From the NCBI GenBank assembly GCA_030674185.1, contig JAPXFY010000023.1, positions 14,814,686 through 14,878,685 on the forward strand: 64,000 nucleotides of DNA, read 5' to 3'. This document shows, piece by piece, positions 23,290-35,087 of this stretch. Source of the DNA: Monoplex corrugatus. Taxonomy: Eukaryota; Mollusca; Gastropoda; Littorinimorpha; Ranellidae. Below the pieces are notes generated by a model. The model saw only the letters and a list, made by a program, of their open reading frames with translations, was not told the DNA's origin and ran no database searches. Numbering within the stretch: position 1 is the stretch's first letter; every line of letters starts with the position of its first letter. The translations under genes were made by a program, and so were the position numbers.

Positions 23290-24065
23290 GTTTTTTTTTC
23301 TCTTGCATTGAACAAGGTTTTTCTGGCAGAGTGTATGTGTGCTGCTTGGCCCGCACTGTGTAGGTGATGTTTTGCTACAGAGTCTGTTTACTCTGCAGGC
23401 CTGGAGAAGATTAAATTTTTCTACTAGCCAGCTGAGCTAGTGGATCTCAAGATCTACTAGCCCGCAGATATTTTCACTCGCCTGACATGTTGCCCCCAAA
23501 AATAGCAAACTTTTCTTTATGATGATGATCAAAAATGTTAAGCAGAATATGCCATTGTTACAATAAAGGTGGTCAATCTTTCTTCTGGAGACTTTCATCA
23601 GGGTGGGGGTGGTGGTGAACAGTGGGAGATCGGGTGATAAAATGAAGATGTGAAACGTAGATGGCTTATCTCAAAGGTCACATGGATTTTCTGTGCAAGT
23701 TAGAATTCTGAGTTTAATGTATATTTATAATCATTCTCTTTTTGCTTACGTAACCAAAGTTTATTTTAGTCCAACTGGTCGTCTGTTATGTTTTTCAAAT
23801 TATTTCATCATCATCCTGCAATATTTTCCCCTTTTCATAATCTTAATCACTTACTTTTAAAGTGTTAGTCTGTGTGAATTGTGACTCACCAAGCCGACTA
23901 GTAGTTTTTTTTTAATTTGACTCACCTGACGGATTTTTAACTCGCCTCAGGCGAGTGGATTTTGCCAGCCCTGATCTGTCTTTGGTAGGTGTTCTGGGAT
24001 ATGTAAAATGTATATTTGATGTTCTGTATGTATATTCACATGAAAGAGAGCTCAAACACAAGTAT
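23290..24065. other. Intron sequence, no recognised features
   Basis: Includes a block rich in CTAGCC/CTCGCC (23420-23475 and 23890-23965, e.g. GGCGAGTGGATTTTGCCAGC) that looks like the ends of an unclassified insertion. No coding signal. Confidence 0.5.
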
Positions 24066-24316
24066 GTATGATCAGGAAGTATCTCTCTGTCGAAACAACT
24101 GCAAAACTCGTTCTCTCCTTCATAATGTCTCGCATTGACTATTGCAATTCACTCCTGTCTGGTCTTCCTGCCTCCACCATTCACATCCTACAGCGCATTC
24201 AAAACAATGCTGTACGCCTTGTGCTCAAAAAGAAAAAAGCTGACCACATATCTCCTCTCCTGGCACAACTTCACTGGCTCCCTGTATCAAAGCGCATACA
24301 GTACAAACTAGACACC

Positions 24317-24542
24317 TCACCTGTCTCACCTGTCTCACCTGTCGGCGTCACCGGGAACAGTGTTGGCCGCTGCACATGATGTCCTCACAAGTTGCCTCCA
24401 GCACTCTCGATCTTGGCTAAGTCTGACCACCTCCTGGAGTTTCTTGCCACTGATGTTTGTGATGTTTCTAGCAAGTGATGCAGGTGGCCGTCCTCTGTTT
24501 CTCTTTCCTTCCACTTTACCTTGGAGGACAGTGGACATCAAG
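24317..24542 (-). mobile_element. RTE-like LINE 3' end inserted in the LINE
   Basis: A 226-bp insertion flanked by an exact 11-bp duplication AACTAGACACC (24306-24316 and 24543-24553). On the minus strand it encodes GKVEGKRNRGRPPASLARNI then GKKLQEVVRLSQDRECWRQL and ..GDADR-stop, the C-terminus of an endonuclease/RT LINE, followed by a (GACAGGTGA)n tail. Extreme 5' truncation plus target duplication is the signature of target-primed reverse transcription. Confidence 0.88.
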
Positions 24543-25340
24543 AACTAGACACCATGTGCTACAAAAGCCTCAATAACGCAGCCCCCGATTACCTGTCAAG
24601 CCTACTTGAGATCTATGTTCCCTCACGTACCCTCCGCTCTGCCTCCGATCCTCTGACTTTTCGCTTTCCACGCACTAAGCTCAATACCTATGGTCCACGA
24701 GCCTTCTCTGTTTCTGATCCACTCTCCTGGAACAAACTTCCTCTCTCAGTCCGTCAGCAACCTACTTTTGCCTCCTTCAAGTCCGCTCTCAAAACTCACC
24801 TTTTCTCCTCTGCATAAAATCCTAACTTCACTCAACCCCCCTCTGCAGCCTGTCTGCTCGGAGGGGAATCACTTTGTTTTAATATATAATTGTAATGATG
24901 TGCTCTCTGTGGTTTTCCATTGGTTTTATTCTTGCTTTTATTGCTTTTATTCTTTCAGGCCTGCCTACCGTCCCGGAATTTCCGTATTTTGTCCAGGAAA
25001 TAAAAAAAAAAGAAGAAAATGTCCCGGAAAATAAGGAAATTAGTATCGCGTCCCGGAAATTAAAAAAAAAATCTTCGCCACAACTGACGCGATATCTGCT
25101 TTGCGGTAAAACCGAAAACGCTTCTGTCTCGCTTCAAGAACTATAAAGCGCTAAGATTTACTTCCCCTGCTGGATGTTCCCATGGTGATATCACCTTCGA
25201 CCAATGAAACTTCAGAAAGTTGTTGCAAACGGAAAGTATCGAAGTTCTCGACCGAACATTGCCGAAGATACCATAAGTTTATTGCTTTCATGCAGGCGCA
25301 CTCAAATTTCCATAACCTTGGAGCGGGAGATAAAGTTAAG

Positions 25341-25775
25341 ATGCCGAAACGGGCAACAACTAGTAAGGCGAAAGAAGTGACTGATTGTGGTGTTAGGAAA
25401 AAAAGACTACAATGTTACGTAGAACGGTATACTGAGGTTTATCCTTGCATTGTGCCTGGAAAAGATCAACACCGGGTTCAATGCACAGTGTGTGGCAGCG
25501 ATTTTGGAATTGGCACTGGCGGCATGGATGACATCAGAACGCACGTTGAAGGCCCACGACACAAGGGAAATGCGGACAAAATTGAGAAGCAGAAAAAAGA
25601 ACTGCTGAAGAACAAACTGATATCGGGATTTTTTCCATCATCTCAAACTTCATCAACTGGACCATCCACTCATGAATTGGATGTGATTAAGGCTGAAGTG
25701 AAAATGGTTGATCTCGTGGTTGAATTGAATCTGCCAATGGCCGCATTGGACAAATTCAGCAAAGGTTGCCTGTGA
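25341..25775 (+). pseudogene. hAT transposase N-terminal part (BED-type finger)
   Basis: From the ATG at 25341 (MPKRATTSKAKEVTDCG) the frame contains VQCTVCGSDFGIGTGG followed by MDDIRTHVEGPRHKG. The C-x2-C...H-x5-H zinc-binding arrangement is as in the DNA-binding BED-like fingers of hAT transposases. It ends prematurely after AALDKFSKG. Homologous coding continues in another frame (LPVMFHDSKIAKDFGCGRSK, 25766-25838) and then in a third frame from 25846. An upstream ATG (25182) in the same frame adds 53 residues of no recognised type. Confidence 0.8.
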
Positions 25776-25845
25776 TGTTTCATGATTCAAAAATTGCGAA
25801 AGACTTTGGTTGTGGTAGGAGTAAAGGAACAGCTATTTAAAAGAA

Positions 25846-27393
25846 ATGGCAGCAAAGTCAACTCTATCCTTGGCGGACAGGATGAAACATCACCCTTTCA
25901 CAATTTCTACAGATGGAAGTAATGATAAAGGTGGTTCCAAGTTATTTCCCCTGATTGTAAGGACTGTCCATCCTGACACAAAGGAGGTGCGATCAGAAGC
26001 CATCTCTGTACCTTCTATCCAGGGCTCAGCTACAGGTGTGAAAATCTTCGGCCTCATCGAAGCAGAAATGGATGCTCACAAGATTCCATGGGATAACTGT
26101 CTGGCCTTAGGATGTGATAATGCCAATGTCATGGTGGGAAATGATACTGGAGTGTATGGATGCATGCTGAAGAAGCACAAACAGTTGTTCCTGTCTGGAT
26201 GTGTGTGTCACTTGATTCACATTGCTGCAGAAAAAGGTGCAGAATGTCTCCCATTCAACATCAGTCAGGTCTTAGTGGATGTCTACTACTACCTAAACAA
26301 GAGCAGTAAAAGGCAAGCAGCTCTCAAGTGCCATCAGCTGTTGCATGAGATTGCAGAAACCAAAATGCTAAAACATGTGTCCACAAGGTGGTTAAGTATT
26401 GGGAGATGTCTACCTCGGCTCATCGAATCGTTTGATGCATTGCACGACTTCTTCAAAGAGGAAGAAAGGATAGCCACCAACACCACAAAGAAAAAAGCAG
26501 AAGCACTCAAGGACATTTTCGTCTCTCGAACAAACAAGCTCTATGCCAAGTTCTTACTGCATGCAATCAGTCCCTTTGAGAAAATCAACAGTGAACTTCA
26601 ATCAGATCAGCCTTTGATACCAGTGCTGAAGAACAAACTGGAGAAATTTCTTCGAGATCTGTTCATCCACTTTGTTAAACCATCAGCCATGTTATACAAG
26701 GGTGTGCTTGATGTGGATTTTCTGTCCAAGCCCAACATCAAGGTCAGGCAAGATCTGATCATTGGAGATACTGCTCGAGACTTTGTTGGACATCCAACTG
26801 AGAACAAACTGAAATCTACCAGGATTGAAGAGTTCTACACAAATGTTGTGAAGTTCTACCAAGCCAGCTGCAGCTACTTGAAGAAGAAGCTTCCAATCTC
26901 TGATCCTGTCCTAAAACATGCAGAAGTTGCCAACCCAGCCAAGCAACTGGACAGCACTTTTGGGAATGTGGAGTACTTTTTGAAACGGTTTCCAAAGATG
27001 GTTGGACCTGCTGTTTCCACAACAGATGTACAGATGGAGTTTGCAAACTATCAGTGCACTGATATTGGCTCATGTCTTCAGGAGAGAATGGACGAGACCT
27101 GGAAGAAAGTGGGTGAGCTTCAAGAGGATGGGAAAGTAATGTTTCCTCATTTGCCCATGGTCATGCTCTACATCCTCACTATCCCCCATTCTTCTGCACA
27201 TTGCGAAAGGATTTTTTCTGTTGTGCGGAAAAACAGGACAGACTTCAGAGGCAACATGTCAGATGATACTCTTGAGGCTCTTGTTGTCTGCAAATCAAGA
27301 CCTGGATGTGCTCTTGAGAGGAATCACAACAAAGAAGACCTCAAGGATTACAAAAGGTGCTACTACAGGAGTCTTCAGCCAGCAAAGAAATAA
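25846..27393 (+). pseudogene. hAT transposase catalytic and dimerisation region
   Basis: A 515-residue frame. It shows the RNase-H-like start HPFTISTDGSNDKGGSKLFP (first catalytic Asp in TDGS), the second acidic motif ALGCDNANVMVGNDTGVYGC (CDNA), HVSTRWLSIGRCLPRL (the conserved T-R-W block) and the C-terminal hATC dimerisation motif TIPHSSAHCERIFSVVRKNR with FRGNMSDDTLEALV. Such a domain order is specific to hAT elements related to ZMYM/ZBED-like host genes. The first 180 or so residues lie in other frames upstream, so the open frame is not a complete enzyme. A programmed or spliced product is unlikely because no intron signals fit between 25765 and 25846. Confidence 0.85.
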
Positions 27394-27719
27394 AAACATT
27401 GCAGAACACAGTGTACATAATGTAAGTACTAGACATTTGGACACCAGAATCAAGATTTTTCATAATGCTACCAATTTTTGAAGAACAAGGTCTCCCAACA
27501 GTATAAAATTTGCTACTCACAGTTCCGTAGATTTTTCATTGTTTTAAGTTGAAGTCGTCAAGTACCAATACAAACTTTTAAGTTGTAAAAAGTGCTGTGG
27601 TTGGGAATATGTGTGTGTGTGTGTGGAGGGGGGGGGGGGGGGGGGGAATATGTGTGTGTGCCTCCGAACTTAGTGTCCAGGAAATTCAGATTTGGGGGTA
27701 GGCATCCCTGTTCTTTTCT

Positions 27720-28130
27720 CCCCATTTGTGGCCATGCATGTGTGTGTGCGTGTGTGCGTGCGTGCGTGTGTGCGTGTGTGTCTTTTCGGCGCTTGGATTT
27801 GATTTTGTCGAGATTTGCGCTATATAAATATTGTAATTATTATGTATGCATGTGCGTACGTATGTATGTATGTATGTATACGCTTAGATTTATGTATGTA
27901 TGTATGTGTGCATGTATACGCTCAGCTTAGATTTATGTATGTAAGTATGTAAGCATGTATGTATGCATGTATACGCTCATATGTATGTAGGTATGTAAGC
28001 ATGTATACGCTCAGCGCTTAGATTTGATTTTATCAAGATTTTGCGCTATATAAATAAAATATATTATTAAATATATTATGTATGTATGCATGTGTGTAAG
28101 TACGTATGTATGTATGTTGACATCATAGTA
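27720..28130 (+). repeat. TGTG/GTGC and (ATGT)n microsatellites
   Basis: Microsatellites in the LINE 3' UTR. The (GTGC/TG)n tract occupies the same position in the other LINE copy (54420-54505), so it is part of the element. The (ATGT)n tract with a second TTTGCGCTATATAAATA suggests local duplication of the tail. Confidence 0.9.
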
Positions 28131-28465
28131 AGTTCCAGTCTGTTACCCACCAAGTTGTGGTACCAAGGCAGATTCGACCTCAAATCTTCTGTTTGCAAGA
28201 ATGCTGTCCTGACCCCTGAATTGTACAAGCCCACACGTACATATAGTACAAGCACACATGTATGTGACTATAATCTAAGAATGAATGATGAGTTCAAAGA
28301 TGACCCAGCCTGTAGTGTGCAACAGCAGTCCTATGTGATAGTGCTCCTAGAATGTGTCTACATACGCTCGTCACATTTGTACTCGGTGTCTCCAAGAAAT
28401 GGATTTTGCCCCTTTTTTTTAAAATAGTTTTTGCCTCTCTTTTCATTCAACATCTCACCTGTCAG
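28130..28465. other. Intron sequence, no recognised features
   Basis: Unique-looking intronic sequence. An open frame across it has no recognisable domains and I do not call it. Confidence 0.5.
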
Positions 28466-28800
28466 CATTTAGGGAAGATAGGGTAAGCGGTTTAAGAAGA
28501 TAGGGTAAGCAGTTTAGGGAAGATGGGGTAAATAATTTAGGGAAGATAGGGTAAACAGTTTAGGGAAGATAAGGTAAACAGTTTAGGGAAGATAGGGTAA
28601 ATAATTTAGGGAAGATAGGGTAAGCAGTTTAGGGAAGATAGGGTAAACAGTTTAGGGAAGATAGGGTAAACAGTTTAGGGAAGATAGGGTAAACAGTTTA
28701 GGGAAGATAGGGTAAACAGTTTAGGGAATATAGGGTAAATAGTTTAGGGAAGATAGGGTAAACAGTTTAGGGAAGATAGGGTAAACAGTTTAGGGAAGAA
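28466..28800 (+). repeat. 23-bp minisatellite, ~15 copies
   Basis: Units of 23 bp (GGGAAGATAGGGTAAACAGT TTA) with AATAATTTA and GCGGTTTA variants. The TTTAGGG junction resembles a telomere repeat only by chance. The array lies 250 bases upstream of PA2G4 exon 8. Confidence 0.96.
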
Positions 28801-29045
28801 GGCGTTGGTGAATGACTGAAATATCTGTTTAGTTTTGTTTGTTGTTGATGGTGAAAGGAGGTTTCTTGTTGTGGTGGTGTGGATTTTTGTTGTAGGTGGT
28901 GGTGTTGTTTTGATTTGGTTGTTTATAATTAGGCTAGGTAGGAGTGCATGATACAGTCCACATGATCCAAATAACATTGATGTTGATAGTCAGAGGGAGA
29001 AAGTATGTGTGTGTGTGTTTTAATATACATATTGTGTGTTGACAG

Positions 29046-29173
29046 GAGAATATGTGGCCCAGTTTAAAACAACAGTGATATTGATGCCCAATGGACCCCT
29101 GAGGATCGCAGGACTGCAGTTCGAGTCTGACCTTTACCACTCTGACCTCAAGGTGGAGGATGAAGAGGTCAAG
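29046..29173 (+). CDS. PA2G4: PA2G4 exon 8 of window
   Basis: A 128-base exon after TGTTGACAG. It reads [30 protein letters not shown] and [12 protein letters not shown], ending AAG|GTTGGT in phase 0. FK.TV.LMPNGP.RI is a hallmark of the family. The preceding 5.8-kb intron contains the nested LINE and hAT insertions. Confidence 0.97.
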
Positions 29174-29429
29174 GTTGGTACAACCATGAGGACTTTAGAA
29201 TGAACAATTCAATTCTTCACCTTATTCATCAGCTTTGTTCAGGGAGCTGGTGGATAGTGTGATCATGAGAAAATGAAAGATAATGGATATGTAATGAAGT
29301 GAAATAAAATGTATCAGGAATTGTATTTCTCACCCTTTCATGCATTAGATCAAACTGGAATGTATTTTTCACCTGTTGATACATAGGGCTTAACGTTCTG
29401 TATCTTTTCATGCATGCTAGCCCTTATAT

Positions 29430-29998
29430 CAGTTTTTTTCTGCCCCCCTTTGGGTTGCCGGGGGCTCTTTCAGTATAAAAGTATCCCCACCTTCTGGAAA
29501 TTCTGTGCTAGAAATTTCCTCATTTCTGTCACTCTCTTTGTTTCTGCCTTGTTGCCTTGCTTTCTGTTGTTTCTACTTATTTTCTGCCTTAAATGTCCAT
29601 TCACCTGTATTTTTTCGATAAAGTGCTTACGTACTATTTCTTCGGATTGATGATTGGGTACATGTTTTAAGTGCAGTTTTGGCTATAAGGAGGTGAGATA
29701 TGCGGAAGCAATTTTAGGTAATTTATGCCTGTTTTTATATATGTTTTGGTGTCCTTATGTATGCTTATATTTGTATTCAGGTGTGTTTTTTAAATCTCCC
29801 TTGTGCGATAATGGATGGAATGGTCCTAGCCGGGGCATGTCTAGATTATGTGCGCAAATGCATTGATATGTGTGCTTACTTTTCTTTTCTTTTTTTTTTT
29901 CCTGTTTTTTTTGTGTGTGTGTGTGTGTGATTTGAAGCGGTTATAGCCCTGATATGGCTCTGTGCAGTCGGCTGGGCTTTAAACAACAATAAAAGAAA
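29430..29998 (+). mobile_element. Dispersed repeat R, unexpanded reference copy
   Basis: About 570 bp from CTTTGGGTTGCCGGGGGCTC through TTTCAGTATAAAAGTATCCC, AATTTTAGGTAATTTATGCC (29712-29731) and ATTGATATGTGTGCTTACTT to ATAGCCCTGATATGGCTCTG / GGCTGGGCTTTAAACAACAA. It lacks coding capacity. The same order is found in all other copies, making it a SINE-like or MITE-like family. The end GGCTGGGCTTTAA is shared with short fragments at 44143-44205 and 51003-51057. Confidence 0.8.
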
Positions 29999-30539
29999 AA
30001 AAGTTTTTTCCTGTATTTGAAACCATTTTTTTCAAGAAGGGAAATTTGCTGTCCTGAAATAATAGAAAAAGCTGCTTGCAGGGGCCATAGCAGTTTACTT
30101 AGATGTGGAAATAGTTGAGCTTTTATCCACTACTGTGTATGTTTATTATTAGGTTGATTTATTATCATATCAGTTTATTATCGTATCAGTTTATTATTAT
30201 ATTAGCTTATTATTATATCATTAGATCAGTTTGTTATTAAAGTCAAGTTCAGCATGCGATTTAAAAAAGAAATTCTGAATCTGAGTTTCTTTTGCCTGTG
30301 AAATACTGAATAATGTGATGTTTAGCGTGGTATTATCTTTAACCTGTGACCTTTGTGGAGGACATATTGACAGCCATGACATTGATGTAATGCTTGGCAA
30401 GGTTATAAATAACATGAAGTCAATTCATTTCTGCAAACAGTTACATGATTTCTCATTAGGTCATTTTCTTTTGATAATTTTATGCCTTTCAAGTCTTAAT
30501 CAGCCTTTTGCTCAATTGATGTTGTGTTTGGTAATGAGT

Positions 30540-30735
30540 AATTCCAAAGAAATAAAGAGGGAAGCAGGGAGAATTTTTATAATATCAACCAAAGGACATA
30601 ACTCTTGAGAGTCACGTAGGAATTATCTCCCATGTTGTGGAACTTCTCAAATCTGACATAGCTTGCGCTACCCATTCAGCTAGCTAGAAGCAGATACAAA
30701 GCACAAAAACAGTAAGCTCCAGAACACTCCTCTGA
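30540..30735 (+). mobile_element. Dispersed repeat M, single-arm copy
   Basis: Shares CAAAGGACATAACTCTTGAG, TTATCTCCCATGTTGT and TTGCGCTACCCATTCAGCTA GC with 59768-59905 and with both arms of the hairpin at 49574-49849. No coding capacity. It ends about 70 bases before the last PA2G4 exon. Confidence 0.8.
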
Positions 30736-30804
30736 GTAATTGTTAATCTGACAGTAAATAGTTTATGATAAAGTTTATGATAACGATGTGTGTTGTGTGT
30801 GCAG

Positions 30805-30912
30805 GCTTTACTGGCAGCCTCAGCGTCCAGAAAGACGGCCAAGAAGAAGAAAAAGAAGGCGGCTGGCATTTGTGAGGAAACTGCAGCAGAGGTAGCACAA
30901 ACTACCGCATAG
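30805..30912 (+). CDS. PA2G4: PA2G4 last exon, with stop
   Basis: The terminal exon after TGTGTGCAG reads ALLAASASRKTAKKKKKKAA then GICEETAAEVAQTTA and stops at TAG (30910-30912). The lysine cluster is the conserved basic C-terminal tract that in human EBP1 supports RNA binding and nucleolar targeting. The tail after the lysines is shorter and more divergent than the human one. No canonical AATAAA is obvious in the next 300 bases; a 33-bp array begins 330 bases downstream and contains many ATAAAA. Confidence 0.96.
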   Translation, partial: ALLAASASRKTAKKKKKKAAGICEETAAEVAQTTA

Positions 30913-31239
30913 ACTGTAGAGTGACAGCACCAACTTTTTTATGTAAACCTGCGTATATGCTTGAGTGTTAGTTTGGGGGAAAGTGTTTGCGTGTCACAAG
31001 AACATTACTTAGCACATTGACAGCATGAATAGTTTTACCTGAATAGTTTTACCTAACCGGCGTGTGTGCTCCAGTTCATGTTTGAGAGAGAGAGAGTGTA
31101 TGTGTCTTATGACAAGACAGAGTTGTTTATTGTGAGAGAATGTGTATATTTTCTGGCAAGAATGACTGCGTATTTGTTTTGTAGGTCTGCAATGCCCTGA
31201 CAGCAGCAGGTAAAGACAGTTTGAGATAAAAGGGTCACA

Positions 31240-32112
31240 TGCCATTGTGAGTGTAGAGATAAAATGGATCACTCACCATTGTGAGTGTAGAGATAAAAGG
31301 ATCACTCACCATTGTGAGTGTAGAGATAAAATGATCACTCACCATTGTGAGTGTAGAGATAAAATGGTCACTCGCCATTGTGAGTGTAGAGATAAAAAGG
31401 TCACTTCCATTGTGAGTGTAGAGATAAAATGATCACTCACCATTGTGAGTGTAGAGATAAAAGGATCACTTCCATTGTGAGTGTAGAGATAAAATGGATC
31501 ACTTCCATTGTGATGTAGAGATAAAATGGTCACTACCATTGTAGTGTAGAGATAAAAGGATCACTTGCCATTGTGAGTGTAGAGATAAAAGGATCACTCA
31601 CCATTGAGTGTAGAGATAAAAATGATCACTCACTATTGTGAGTAGAGATAAAAGGATCACTTTGCCATTGTGAGTGTAGAGATAAAAGGATCACTACCAT
31701 ATGAGTGTAGAGATAAAAAGATCACTCACCATTGTGAGTGTAGAGATAAAAAGGTCACTCACCATTGTGAGTATAGAGATAAAAGGATCACTCACCATTG
31801 TGAGTGTAGAGATAAAAGGATCACTCACCATTGGAGTGTAGAGATAAAAGATCACTCACCATTGTGAGTAGAGATAAAATGATCACTGCCATTGTGAGTG
31901 TAGAGATAAAAGGATCACTCACCATTGAGTGTAGAGATAAAAGATCACCCCACCATTGTGAGTGTAGAGATAAAAGGATCACTCACCATTGTGTAGAGAT
32001 AGTTTGTAGAGATAAAAGGATCACTCACCATTGAGTGTAGAGATAAAAAGATCACTCACCATTGAGTGTAGAGATAAAAGATCATCACCATTGTGAGTGT
32101 AGAGATAAAAGC
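31240..32112 (+). repeat. 33-bp minisatellite downstream of PA2G4
   Basis: About 27 units of 28-34 bp: GATAAAAGGATCACTCACCA then TTGTGAGTGTAGA. Many units lose bases (CCATTGAGTG, GTGAGTAGAG), a noisier length profile than the 50-bp array. On the minus strand each unit reads CAATG|GTGAGTGATC. It probably lies in or just beyond the PA2G4 3' UTR. Confidence 0.96.
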
Positions 32113-33535
32113 AAACAAACAGCAATACCTATGGTCATGAAAAACATTAAAAAGAAAACTTGGCTGAGTTAAGTTTGAGACCAGTGCAGACAAAGGAATG
32201 CCTATAGTGAGTGACGTTATTTAGCAGTCGAAGTGTGTTGTCAAGGCCAATACAGAAGTGGTGTGTGTCAAGAATACAGAAGTGGTGTGTGTCAAGGCAT
32301 AGATGTGCTGTGTCACAAAGGAGGGTGGTTCACCAGTTACTGTCCTGATTTTGCTGGTGGCAACACAGATTCTATTTTTCTGCTGGGAAGAAATAGGTAA
32401 CAGCTGTAGAATATTACCACTTATGAGTCACAGTATAGTATGTGTAATTAAACCAGACACTTGTGAATATAAAAACTTGCCTCATTTGCAAACCAATAAC
32501 ATCTGAGGTATAAGCCAGCTTCATGCATATAAATCATTTTGGACTGTTTGATAATGTTGAGATCATTAACTTGTGTTATTTTCTGATTGTGTCTTTAAAA
32601 TACTTTTCTATGATAACTGCATGGGTGCCACTCATCTGTCTGGGTGAGGGAAATCCGTTTTCTCGGCAAGGCCCCAGACGGAAATTCCGTTTTTTCATTT
32701 TCGTTATTCCAACAAAAAAATGTTTGGGGGAAAAAAACCAGTTGAATCGGTGGTATTATTACCGAAGCAGCATTGTAGCAGACGACCGGAAATGAGGAAG
32801 CGCTCTCTATCGTTGAAGACAACTTAGGTCCAGCGATCTTGTTAGGCTACAGACATTACTTATGTCGCGCCATTGTGCTGCTAGTGCCTTCAAGCGAAAA
32901 AGTTTTCCAGTTAGCCTGATGTTCCGTTTTTTCAGATTTTCAAAGTGTCACCCTTGCAACTGTGGGCCACAGTAATCTGACAGCATGTGCAGGTTAAGTT
33001 CAGAATGGGTTAACAGATTGCAAGATTATTAGGGTGTTGAGAATGATCTGAAGACCTGTGTAGTTTGACCATCAAGCCACCAGCTGTTGTAACTTGGGGT
33101 GGTCCAGATCCACTGGCCAGTTTGTTGCATTCTTAACAGACATAATAAGATCGTTAAGCACTGTGATTGAAGTTAAAAGGTCGCTACTGCTTCAGAGATG
33201 TCTATAGTACACAAAGAATGAGTCTGAAGTCTTTATGAAGATGGGGGTTTTGCACCTTCCAGTGCGATAGCAGTTACATAATGCTGTGCAAACAGCCTTA
33301 GTCTTAACCAACTGTGGAGGACATCATTACTGCTGAAAAAGCAAAGAGCTAGGTTCTATTTTTCAAATATAGGGTTAGTTTATCAGGATATGTGGTGCTT
33401 TCAGTTTTAGCATAAAGCCATAATTCCTATACATTTAGTGACTGAATCTATGGACTCTGAATTGTGAATATGAGGGGACATGACATAATGTACGGTTTTT
33501 AATTTGTGTAAAATTGTGAATAAAACTCCTGTCGC
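32113..33535. other. Intergenic sequence between the two genes
   Basis: A short direct repeat CAGAAGTGGTGTGTGTCAAG occurs twice (32251, 32278). A segment at about 32625-32960 has weak inverted ends (GGGTGCCACT and AGTGTCACCC) and a GGAAATTCCGTTTTTTC-like block, which may be a small hAT-like MITE. No coding signal. Confidence 0.5.
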
Positions 33536-33770
33536 ATCTTTTCTCTGTGGATGAGGATTTTTGTGTGGGGAGGGAGGATTGTGTGTAGTGGGGGAGGGTT
33601 TGTGTGTAGATGGGGGAGGTGTTTGTGTGGGTGGGGGAGGGTTTGTGTACGGAGGATTGAGGGAACGTGTGTGCATGGCTGAGGATTGGTGTATGGGTGA
33701 AGGAAGATTTGTGAGCAGATGTGGGATGATTTTTGTATGGAAGGGGGAAGGTTTGTGTATGTGAATTGGA
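33536..33770 (+). repeat. Degenerate G-rich repeat
   Basis: Imperfect units of about 25-30 bp around GGGGGAGGGTTTGTGTGTAG. Several G3-5 runs could form G-quadruplexes on the plus strand. Confidence 0.7.
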
Positions 33771-33779
33771 CACAACAAA

Positions 33780-35085
33780 TTGGATAGACTGCAGTAATGA
33801 ATGTAGACATTGGTTCTTGTTCTCCTTTATGTGGTGCAGACACTTTGTCACAGAAATTAGAATTTGTTCAAGTGATTTAAAAAAACACAACTCAATGCCA
33901 AAATGAGAAACTGGCAGATTAAAACCCTATCAAGAACACCCCAGAAACAGCAGAAAGCTCAGTCTGGCTCAAAACAAAATGGGCAACCTCCAATCCACCC
34001 AGCTGTGATTGGGTACCTGACCCTATCTGCAGTCAGGGAAAATAAAACAGCAAAGAAGGGGAGATGGACACTACTCAAATAATGCTGACCTTGAAAAAAG
34101 TGTCTCTACCACCTCACCCCTAGATTCAGGACAATGTTATTCCCATCCAACATCTACTCACTGGATATATCAAGAGTGTGGGCACCATCATGATGAGCAG
34201 GGGACTGAAATGAAGTGAACAGGCCATTTGAAAACAGTAGGATTACATCACATGGACTGTCCTACACCTGGACACCACAGGTAAAAGGCAAGAGAGAAAG
34301 ACCTGTGAACACCAGGTGACAAACAGAAAATCTGTCTCTGAAACACCTTGGGTATCACAGAACTGATTCAGAATAAACAGGAGCGGCGTACGTTTGTTGC
34401 TGCCTACGTGTCTATGGCATACTGGGCAATGAGTTAACTTCTTACATGAGTGAGGATCTAAAAGGTCAATAAGAATGAAAGACGGTGTTCTGAGTGCTCA
34501 GTCTTTATCTGCATCATCATCATCGCATTGTTTTAAAAAATAAAGTGCCAGTTTCTGTGGCCATTAAGGTGGTGTAGAAAATGGGACGGGGAAAAAAAAA
34601 GGTGAGCACAAAGGTAACCTTGCTGAGTGCGATGATCCTTTTAAAAAAAAAAAAAGGAATGTTTGGAGTTATTTTAAGATGTGAGACAGACACAAACGTA
34701 TTTTTTCACCATTTTGTACTAATATAAACACATGATATAACAGCCTGATTTCTTACTAAGCAGTTTATTAATGATTTTTTTTCATGCAACATTGGTCATT
34801 CTGCCCATATAACATAATTCATAGAAACATTCTTTGTTTATAGAACTGTACAGTCATGCAAACCATTTTTCGTATTGTCACACATCTGATTGTATCACAA
34901 ATAGTGTCACATAATTTAGTGAAAATGCCTTCACCCATTGTCACATTTTATTTGGATCAGGTTGCTGGAATTAATTAAACAATAAAACGATAGAATAACA
35001 AACAGCTCTTGTAAGAATCACTTTTCAACACAGTCCATTTACATCATGTTAAGTGTAACTCTCAGACTTACTTGCAACAAAACAT
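33780..35085. other. Intergenic sequence, nothing recognised
   Basis: Unannotated sequence between the convergent genes. Short A-runs at 34590 and 34648. No coding signal or obvious repeat. Confidence 0.5.
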
Positions 35086-35087
35086 AT

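Larger units (their letters stand above)
24956..27710 (+). mobile_element. hAT-superfamily DNA transposon
   Basis: A 2755-bp element inserted in the LINE 3' UTR. Left end CAGGCCTGCCTACC; right end, as reverse complement, CAGGGATGCCTACC; both continue to a GAATTTCC motif. The flanks share TTCTTT (left ...TTTATTCTTT, right TTCTTTTCTCCCC), consistent with a slightly altered 8-bp hAT duplication in T-rich sequence. It contains a BED-like finger frame and a transposase frame, broken by two frame changes at about 25765-25845. A (G)n run lies at 27627-27646. Confidence 0.85.
24066..28076 (+). mobile_element. 5'-truncated LINE hosting two nested insertions
   Basis: The reverse-transcriptase C-terminus resumes after each insertion. 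[20 protein letters not shown]...QYKLDT (24068-24316) continues after 24543 as LDTMCYKSLNNAAPDYLSSL...LKTHLFSSA-stop (24817). The 3' UTR runs to 24955 and resumes at 27711 with TCTCCCCATTTGTGGCCATG, then a (TG)n/(ATGT)n tract and the terminal motif TTTGCGCTATATAAATA (27821 and 28045). Its protein differs from the 54.6-kb copy at only about two of the ~170 residues compared, so both are young. Confidence 0.88.

Noticed and set aside
28466..28800. Interstitial telomere repeat (TTTAGGG / TAGGG)
   Set aside because: The period is 23 bp and TTTAGGG appears only once per unit. Animal telomeres would show contiguous TTAGGG.
32625..32960. A hAT MITE with GGGTGCCACT/AGTGTCACCC ends
   Set aside because: Inverted match is only about nine of ten bases and flanks do not show an 8-bp duplication, so it is noted only in the intergenic entry.
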